A stretch of DNA of 48,652 nt from Candidatus Stahliibacteriota bacterium (GTDB lineage: Bacteria > Hydrothermota > Tepidihabitantia > SM23-42), in assembly GCA_030602565.1 (NCBI GenBank), contig JAUVZL010000015.1, positions 1 to 48,652 on the forward strand. The letters run 5' to 3'. The translations under genes were made by a program, and so were the position numbers. The notes under the pieces were generated by a model. It saw nothing but the letters and a program-made list of their open reading frames with translations, was not told the DNA's origin and did not search any database. This document shows positions 43,574 to 48,652 of the stretch, piece after piece. Numbering within the stretch: position 1 is the stretch's first letter; the number at the start of each line of letters is the position of its first letter.

Positions 43574-44104
43574 ATGCTAAAACAATACAAACATAACCCA
43601 CCCCATCTATTCATGGATAACACATATTACTTTATAACTTCCAGCACGTTATATAAGAAAAAGTTATTCGCTACTGAGAAGTCGAGATTAGATTTATCAA
43701 ATATCATCAAAGATATCCTGACTTCTTATGATTATAAATTGATTGGTTGGGTAGTTCTTTCTAATCACTACCATCTTTTGTGCAAATCAAAAATCGGAGA
43801 ATTCATCTCCGGAATTCTACGCAAAATTCACAGTAAAAGTGCAATACGGATAAATAAATCAACGAATACATCGAGGAAGGTTTGGTTTAATTATTGGGAC
43901 AAATGTATAAGAAACGAGGAATCCCTCTATAGCCATCTGAATTACATCCATCTTAATCCAGTAAAACACGGTTTTGTTACACAACCGCAAGAATACGGAT
44001 TCTCGAGTTATAATGAGTACCTAATAGCAAAAGGTGAAGATTGGTTATTAAATATGTTCACAAAATATCCAGTTATCGATTTTATGAAAAATGATGATTT
44101 CTGA
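43574..44104 (+). CDS. REP-associated tyrosine transposase (RAYT), complete
   Basis: A 176-aa Y1-type transposase: LFMDNTYYFITSSTLYKKKLF at the start, the HUH motif in VLSNHYHLLCKS, and the nucleophile region ESLYSHLNYIHLNPVKHG. Nothing is visibly missing, so it may be active. The ATG at 43574 with AAGG upstream is chosen; longer frames read through the REP hairpins. Identical REP clusters on both sides are its likely substrate, i.e. a REPtron. It is unlike the transposases at 18-380 and 7474-7593, so at least two RAYT types have acted in this genome. Confidence 0.88.
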   Translation: MLKQYKHNPPHLFMDNTYYFITSSTLYKKKLFATEKSRLDLSNIIKDILTSYDYKLIGWVVLSNHYHLLCKSKIGEFISGILRKIHSKSAIRINKSTNTSRKVWFNYWDKCIRNEESLYSHLNYIHLNPVKHGFVTQPQEYGFSSYNEYLIAKGEDWLLNMFTKYPVIDFMKNDDF

Positions 44105-44164
44105 CAACGCAATAGCAAGCTATTGCACTCCATATCCCCGCTTAACATACGATCTCGCCCTTCC

Positions 44165-44254
44165 CTTTCCGGAGTGCGTCAGCCTATCCTATTCCTTTCC
44201 GGAGTGCGTCAGCTTGCTGACGCTAGACAATGCAATAGCAAGCTATTGCACTCC
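44165..44254. repeat. REP cluster, right copy flanking the transposase
   Basis: Its first 76 bp equal 43483-43558. It goes on with GCAATAGCAAGCTATTGC, a full hairpin that also occurs alone at 44109-44126. It abuts the start of the kinase-helicase gene. Confidence 0.85.
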
Positions 44255-44281
44255 TATAAGCTCCTGTACTCTATTATAATT

Positions 44282-46819
44282 ATGCTTTTAAAAAAACTCG
44301 GCAAGTACGAAATCCTCGATTGGCTTGGTGGCGGTAGGTTTGGTGACGTATTTTTAGCACACGATACTATACTCGATAAAGATTTCGCCTTAAAAATATC
44401 CCGAATGAGAAAAGAAGAGATTGCTATGCTCAAAGATGAAGCAAAGCTACTTGCATCACTCGACCATCCTAATGTCGTTAGATTTTATAATATCGATTTT
44501 GTCGACAGCAAGTTTGTTCTGGTTATGGAGTATATAAAGGGGAGCACTTTAAGAGACATAATTACGGACGAGGGGGTCGGTATTGAAAAAACCGTAAGCA
44601 TTACTGCTCAAATCCTCGATGCCATCCGCTATGCTCATAAGAATGGTGTATTGCACCGTGATCTAAAACCCGAAAATATCTTGCTCACTCAAAAAGATCA
44701 GAAAAAGTTTGTTAAGGTTGCTGATTTTGGTCTGGCACGCTTTATCCGCGCTGGATCGCTTTCCGCATCAACCGCGGGTACGCCTATTTATATGGCACCT
44801 GAGGTCTGGAAAGGTAGCTATACTGAAAAGAGTGATATCTGGTCCATCGGTACTATTCTCTACGAATTGCTCACTGGCACACCACCTTTTTTAGCTGATA
44901 GCCTTGATGCATTACGCAAAAAAATCGAAAAGACCAATTATCTTATGCCCACTGTATTGCGAACTCAAACACCACAGCACATTGAAGATGCTATATTGAA
45001 ATGTCTCAGTCTAACCCCTGAATCAAGACCCGATGCCAATGAACTCCTGAAAATAATCACAAGAAAAGGTGAGGCGATCAAGGTCGTGAGCAGTATTAAC
45101 CTTCCGGCAAAACAAGCAAAACCCATAAAATTAACCCCGGCACAAGAAGATATCATTGCCCGGGTCGACGGAAATATCCTTTTGCTCGGTCAGGCAGGTT
45201 GTGGAAAAACCACGACATTGACCTATGCCATTGACCGATTGATTGCCAAAGGCATCCCAATATCAAAAATCCTTGTTTGCACATTTACTAATAAAGCAGC
45301 AAATGATATAAAAAGTCGGTTAGCACATCTAACCAGTTTATCTTTGCACGACCTATGGCTCGGCACTTTCCACAAAATTGGCTACCGAATGCTGCGCCGT
45401 GATGCAGAAAGGCTTGACCTCAATGAAAATTTCACAATTGAAGAACCGAAAAGAATCTTTACCAGAATGAAGCTCAAGACCGGCAAGTACCGTACCAATG
45501 CAATCATAAAATTCATTGAGAACCTCAAAGCAAAGGGAGTCACGAGCGATAAATTCAAACCAGAAAATAGTTGGGAAAAATACTGCCACAAGATATATAC
45601 ACAGTACCAGGAACACTTGCGAAAAAACAATATCCTCGACTACAATGATCTCATTCTCTCTGCAATAGAGCTTCTTGAAGAAAATACCGATATAAGAGAA
45701 TATTATAGAACCCTGTTTGATTACATTTTTATCGACGAACTCCAGGATATTAACCATGCCCAGTATCGATTTTTGTCTTTGATCTACAAGGGTAATATAT
45801 TTTTCACCGGTGATGAGGACCAGGCAATATACAGCTGGCGCGGGGCTGACCGAAAACTGATATACCGAGTGCCCCAGGATTTCAAAAATACAAAAACTTA
45901 TAACCTCACCAGAAGTTTTCGCCTACCCCAGGCGATTCTCGAGATCGCGAATAATCTAATGCTGCGACCGAGTACTGTAATCCCCAATACCCAAACCGGC
46001 GACATCATGGTATATGCTGCCAAATCGGAAAAAGATGAGGTTGATTATATTATTAAAGAACTGAAATCGCTGAAAAAAGATGGCTACTGTTTTCAGGACA
46101 TCGCAATACTGTATAGGATGAATTACATATCAATGATTTACGAAGAAGCTCTTATCAAATCACGTATTCCTCATACCCTGATCGGCGGTGCTTCATTTTA
46201 CGAACGCTCTGATATAAAACCAGTGATTGAGTATCTTGAACTCCTTGATCTTTATTCTTCAAAAAAATATCCTGACCCCCCGACGATCAAGGAATTCACT
46301 GCAAGAGCCCAGGCAATTTTCATGGTGAAGAAAATGAGTCTTGAGCGTACCGAGGCTATATTTAGTCACCATATAATGGAACCGGGGATCCTGACACCCA
46401 GCCGCATAATAAAAGAAATTACAGATGTGGCAAAACTTAAGGGCGAAAATATCAACGAACTAATTGCCTTTGCAAGAGGCTATAAGAATTTTGAATTAGC
46501 GAAATTCTTGAGTGAAATCAGGTTGATTCATGCATTAGACCTGGCAGAATGGGGAAAAGATACGGTAAAATTAATGACTGTGCATAGTGCTAAAGGTCTT
46601 GAATTTCCTATTGTTTTCGTGGTTGACCTGATTGAAGATGTCTTTCCCCTCACCAAGAAAATGGCTTCATCCCAGGAGATTGAAGAAGAAAGAAGGCTTT
46701 GTTATGTTGCCCTTACCCGTGCTCAGCGCAAATTATACTTGCTCTATCCCAAGTGGCGCCATGGGCACATTCAACAATCATCACGATTCCTCGTGGATAT
46801 GTTAAAAGCAAAAAGTTAA
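44282..46819 (+). CDS. Serine/threonine kinase fused to a UvrD/PcrA-type helicase, 845 aa
   Basis: Residues 1-265 are a Hanks-type kinase with every key residue: GGGRFGDV loop (16-23), K38 in FALKIS, E53, HRDLKPEN (125-132), DFG (148-150), APE (172-174) and DIWSIG. From about 284 a superfamily 1A helicase begins: the Q motif LTPAQEDII, Walker A GQAGCGKTT (303-311), VCTFTNKAA, Walker B FIDELQD, GDEDQAIYSWRGAD, VKLMTVHSAKGLEFPIVFV and RRLCYVALTRAQ. A ~20-residue linker joins them. The helicase half (~560 aa) is compact but keeps motifs I-VI. The ATG at 44282 starts the kinase; an upstream start at 44123 would translate REP DNA. Kinase control of the helicase, or damage-triggered signalling, is inference. 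Confidence 0.93.
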   Translation: MLLKKLGKYEILDWLGGGRFGDVFLAHDTILDKDFALKISRMRKEEIAMLKDEAKLLASLDHPNVVRFYNIDFVDSKFVLVMEYIKGSTLRDIITDEGVGIEKTVSITAQILDAIRYAHKNGVLHRDLKPENILLTQKDQKKFVKVADFGLARFIRAGSLSASTAGTPIYMAPEVWKGSYTEKSDIWSIGTILYELLTGTPPFLADSLDALRKKIEKTNYLMPTVLRTQTPQHIEDAILKCLSLTPESRPDANELLKIITRKGEAIKVVSSINLPAKQAKPIKLTPAQEDIIARVDGNILLLGQAGCGKTTTLTYAIDRLIAKGIPISKILVCTFTNKAANDIKSRLAHLTSLSLHDLWLGTFHKIGYRMLRRDAERLDLNENFTIEEPKRIFTRMKLKTGKYRTNAIIKFIENLKAKGVTSDKFKPENSWEKYCHKIYTQYQEHLRKNNILDYNDLILSAIELLEENTDIREYYRTLFDYIFIDELQDINHAQYRFLSLIYKGNIFFTGDEDQAIYSWRGADRKLIYRVPQDFKNTKTYNLTRSFRLPQAILEIANNLMLRPSTVIPNTQTGDIMVYAAKSEKDEVDYIIKELKSLKKDGYCFQDIAILYRMNYISMIYEEALIKSRIPHTLIGGASFYERSDIKPVIEYLELLDLYSSKKYPDPPTIKEFTARAQAIFMVKKMSLERTEAIFSHHIMEPGILTPSRIIKEITDVAKLKGENINELIAFARGYKNFELAKFLSEIRLIHALDLAEWGKDTVKLMTVHSAKGLEFPIVFVVDLIEDVFPLTKKMASSQEIEEERRLCYVALTRAQRKLYLLYPKWRHGHIQQSSRFLVDMLKAKS

Positions 46820-46828
46820 AATGTAGTT

Positions 46829-46865
46829 GCCCAATTCATTGGGCTTGGGGAAAGCGTAGCTTCCC
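46829..46865. terminator. Two hairpins after the kinase-helicase gene
   Basis: GCCCAATTCATTGGGC (46829-46844) and GGGGAAAGCGTAGCTTCCC (46847-46865) lie 10 bp past the stop codon, between convergent genes. Neither is followed by a U run, so a REP-type hairpin pair with termination function is likely. Confidence 0.45.
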
Positions 46866-46876
46866 ACAAAGCCCGT

Positions 46877-46900
46877 GTTAGGCGATTGTTCTGCGTGGCA
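46877..46900 (+). repeat. Inverted repeat, left arm around the lipoprotein gene
   Basis: GTTAGGCG...TTCTGCGTGGCA. The right arm is at 47538-47560, with TTCTGCGTGGCA conserved exactly and GTTAG at the far end. Confidence 0.6.
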
Positions 46901-46918
46901 ATCCACTAACATTTTACT

Positions 46919-47512
46919 CTATTCTTCCTTTAATTCCTCGGGTAATTCCATCTTAGGCTCATCGCAAACGCGTATATTTCTTATATGTAAGGGTCCTGAA
47001 TATCCTTCAGGGAGTTTGGCTTGTACTATTCCTTTGGATAACTTATCTGTCTTTTGGATATAAGCCCTTCTCCAGCGGTTGTATGGGAGTTCCTCATCAA
47101 GTGCCGGTGTAGGCGAGGAACCAACACCAGTATATAGAACGACCATTCCGGGTTTTAGCTCGTCCTTTTTAGCTGGATGTGATTTCAGTATCACATTTTT
47201 TGTCCAGTGCTTTTGTCCTTCTGCCACATCATGAGTTCCAGTTACACCCATAACTTGATATTCACCCTTTGTTTTCTCGCTTGGTTCTGTTATTATCTTG
47301 GCAGGATAGAAACATGTTCCAAAGAAATCATCTTCAAACTCATATGCAGCAAACACAACACCTTCTCCAAGATAATCTGCCACTGCTGGTTCCGTCTCTG
47401 GCACGCTCTCAGGGGCTTTAGCTTCTTCCTTATCCGCCCCGCAATTAGTGATTGTCAGTATCAGTAATGCTGCCATGAACATGGGCAAAGAGCTTCTGAA
47501 TACTCTGTTCAT
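46919..47512 (-). CDS. Lipoprotein, 197 aa
   Basis: A signal peptide ends in the lipobox-type sequence LTITNC, so Cys24 should be lipidated. A short charged linker (EEAKAPESVPETEPAVADY) follows. The soluble part has VVFAAYEFEDDFFGTCFYPAKI, GMVVLYTGVGSSP and YNRWRRAYIQKTDKLSKG, perhaps a small beta-barrel or Tudor-like fold; I do not recognise the family. GGAGATAAAA lies before the ATG. The gene is enclosed by an inverted repeat of about 24 bp and preceded by a 24-bp palindrome. Confidence 0.7.
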   Translation of the reverse strand: MNRVFRSSLPMFMAALLILTITNCGADKEEAKAPESVPETEPAVADYLGEGVVFAAYEFEDDFFGTCFYPAKIITEPSEKTKGEYQVMGVTGTHDVAEGQKHWTKNVILKSHPAKKDELKPGMVVLYTGVGSSPTPALDEELPYNRWRRAYIQKTDKLSKGIVQAKLPEGYSGPLHIRNIRVCDEPKMELPEELKEE

Positions 47513-47537
47513 TTTTATCTCCTTTCACCTGTTTTGC

Positions 47538-47560
47538 TGCCACGCAGAATTTCGTCTAAC
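47538..47560 (-). repeat. Inverted repeat, right arm around the lipoprotein gene
   Basis: TGCCACGCAGAATTTCGTCTAAC, the partner of 46877-46900 with about 20 of 24 positions matching. Confidence 0.6.
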
Positions 47561-47565
47561 TTGTT

Positions 47566-47589
47566 TATATCCGAACCAGTTCGGATATA
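47566..47589. promoter_or_regulatory. 24-bp perfect palindrome, candidate operator
   Basis: TATATCCGAAC and GTTCGGATATA flank a 2-bp centre. It lies 55-80 bp upstream of the lipoprotein ATG (47512). The symmetry and length suit a dimeric regulator; no standard promoter is visible next to it. Part of the half-site (CCGAAC) occurs again at 47600-47605. Confidence 0.5.
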
Positions 47590-47643
47590 CATACCTCTAG
47601 CCGAACTATTACTCATTCCTTCTTCGTATGACTAAAGCTCAAG

Positions 47644-47793
47644 CTATTCAGTGGACTTTTTATTTGACCTATAGCCCTTGATTGTTTTTATTCTCGTAAT
47701 ATATGCTGGATTGTAAGGGAATTTAACTAAGACCCTTCCATCTCCTTTTTCAATCCTTCCCATCTCCTGCCTTTCAAGGAAATCCTTAGCCAT
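47644..47793 (-). pseudogene. Remnant resembling the N-terminus of a tyrosine recombinase
   Basis: The 49-codon reading includes GDGRVLVKFPYNPAYITRIKT followed by IKGYR. The 'hVKFPYNPxYIxxIKxIxGR' pattern is one I associate with the start of integrase/recombinase proteins in thermophilic bacteria. The expected continuation with tryptophans is absent and stops follow. The rest of the 47513-47844 gap holds only the palindrome and inverted-repeat arm. Confidence 0.4.
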
Positions 47794-47844
47794 ATTGAAA
47801 TTCTATCCAACGATGCTTCCTTGTCAATACTCAGGGGAAGCATT

Positions 47845-48522
47845 CTAAGTCTCTTTTTTATCTCTAATTTGAGAGAAGAATTCTCTAACTTCTTTTAGGT
47901 TCGTAGTTTGTTTACACGCAGGTAAAGATTTAAAGAACCATTTGCCGTAGAATCTGGTCCTAATTCGCGGATCAAGGATCGCTACCAAACCAGAATCTTT
48001 CTTTGTTCTGATGAGCCTGCCAAATCCCTGCTTAAGCATAATGATCGCCCGAGGAACTTGATAATGCCTGAAGGGATCAATATCCTGGGATGCTAGTAGT
48101 TCCATCCTTGCCTCTTGAATTGGGTCGTCCGGGACAGCAAATGGGAGTTTGGTTATGATCACACACTGAAGGCTCTTACCTGGCACATCTATCCCTTGCC
48201 AGAAGGTATTGGTCCCAAACAGGATGGAAGATTTCCTCTTCTTAAACTCCTCAACCAATCTATATCGAGGCATATCACCCTGTTTAAGTAGATGGTTATT
48301 TAGAAGTTTCTCTTTCAGTTTCTCATATGCCTTATTGAGTAACTTGAAGCTGGTAAATAGGACAAATGTTCCCCCCTGGCTAATAGATAAGATCTCTTCT
48401 ATCTGCCCTATCAAGCAAGATTCATACCGGTCAAGTTCATTGCTTGGATCTGGCAGACTGCAAGATGTATAAAGAAGAACATTATCACGGTAGTTGAATG
48501 GAGAGGAGAGAAGTGTTCTGCT
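47845..48522 (-). pseudogene. DinG-family helicase C-terminal part, interrupted by an IS
   Basis: The frame, read from about 48522, begins SRTLLSSPFNYRDN and continues LYTSCSLPDPSNELDRY, GGTFVLFTSFKLLNKAYEKL, ILFGTNTFWQGIDVPGKSLQCVIITKLPF and RAIIMLKQGFGRLIRTKKDSG. These are motifs IV-VI of the DinG/XPD superfamily 2 helicases. The N-terminal ~400 residues, with Walker A and the FeS cysteines, are not joined: a stop lies at 48523-48525 and IS sequence begins there. A TTG at 48414 could start a fragment, but homology clearly extends upstream of it, so it is not a real start. Confidence 0.82.
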
Positions 48523-48579
48523 TCAGATGGAACTTGACAAACGGGCATAGTTGAATAAGGTGGGAAGGAAGGAGCAGAA

Positions 48580-48652
48580 ATGGACAGAAAAAGGCGGCGG
48601 TTTAGTTCTGAGAAGAAGGTTGAAATCTTGCGAGAGCATTTAAAGAACAAAG
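48580..48652 (+). CDS. IS3-type transposase OrfA, partial (runs off the window)
   Basis: The visible 24 residues, MDRKRRRFSSEKKVEILREH..., are the standard beginning of an IS3/IS911-like helix-turn-helix OrfA. GGAAGGAG lies 5 bp before the ATG. The left IS end must lie between about 48520 and 48550, since dinG homology stops at 48522. It is divergent to the interrupted dinG-like gene. Confidence 0.65.
   Translation, partial: MDRKRRRFSSEKKVEILREHLKNK

Noticed and set aside
44123-44281. N-terminal extension of the kinase-helicase protein
   Set aside because: It would translate the REP hairpins; kinase homology begins at the ATG at 44282.

Overview
The window looks like chromosomal DNA (roughly 40% G+C by eye) of an uncultured, didermic, probably anaerobic bacterium. 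An outer membrane is implied by a PilMNOPQ type IV pilus operon with a secretin, a TonB-dependent receptor with a carboxypeptidase-regulatory-like N-terminus, and several lipoproteins. A candidate phylum such as WOR-3/Stahlbacteria or an FCB-related lineage would fit, but I cannot prove the taxonomy from this window. At least eleven promoters have the form TTGAYW, exactly 16 bp, then a TATAAT-like box, which argues against the Bacteroidota type of promoter. No tRNA, rRNA or CRISPR array was seen.

Region 1 (1-19270) is an accessory defence island, almost entirely on the minus strand and rich in REP-like repeats and REP-transposase debris. In transcription order it holds: a 5'-truncated YhcG-type nuclease; type I methylase hsdM and specificity subunit hsdS (no hsdR in the window); a HEPN/zinc-ribbon protein overlapping hsdS; a KAP P-loop NTPase; a 53-aa tail ORF and a 96-aa unknown; a NucS/DUF91-like nuclease; three small single-gene units; a GIY-YIG-like protein; a SIR2-domain protein overlapping a 1218-aa TIR protein; and a 440-aa unknown. 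Two structural patterns stand out. (a) The KAP module and the SIR2-TIR module are bordered by the same 23-codon leader ORF upstream and the same 'tail' coding segment downstream, so different effector cores sit between conserved flanks. (b) Four consecutive genes (7600-10118) each end in or near a copy of the repeat whose core is GGGGTCAAATCTC, giving a cassette-like gene-repeat array.

Region 2 (19270-28772) is metabolic: a CoA-acylating aldehyde dehydrogenase (minus strand), then threonine dehydrogenase, a phosphopantetheinyl transferase, an acetyl-CoA-synthetase-like ligase, an acyl carrier protein, a Kbl-type alpha-oxoamine synthase, an FAD amine oxidoreductase and a frameshifted tgt. Threonine to glycine plus acetyl-CoA is the obvious chemistry, but the carrier protein and its activating enzyme are unexpected there.

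Region 3 (28773-42564) is housekeeping: pilMNOPQ, rsmD, coaD, obgE (apparently leaderless), a HEAT-repeat protein, dprA, then convergent metK-ahcY, a divergent TonB-dependent receptor, and a lipoprotein.

Region 4 (42557-48652) is mixed: an ARPP-1-like protein, a complete REP transposase between 76-bp identical REP clusters, a serine/threonine kinase fused to a UvrD-type helicase, a lipoprotein between inverted repeats, an integrase remnant, and a dinG-like helicase cut by an IS element that runs off the right edge. The strongest candidates for undescribed biology are the kinase-helicase fusion, the SIR2/long-TIR pair, and the two exchangeable-core defence modules.
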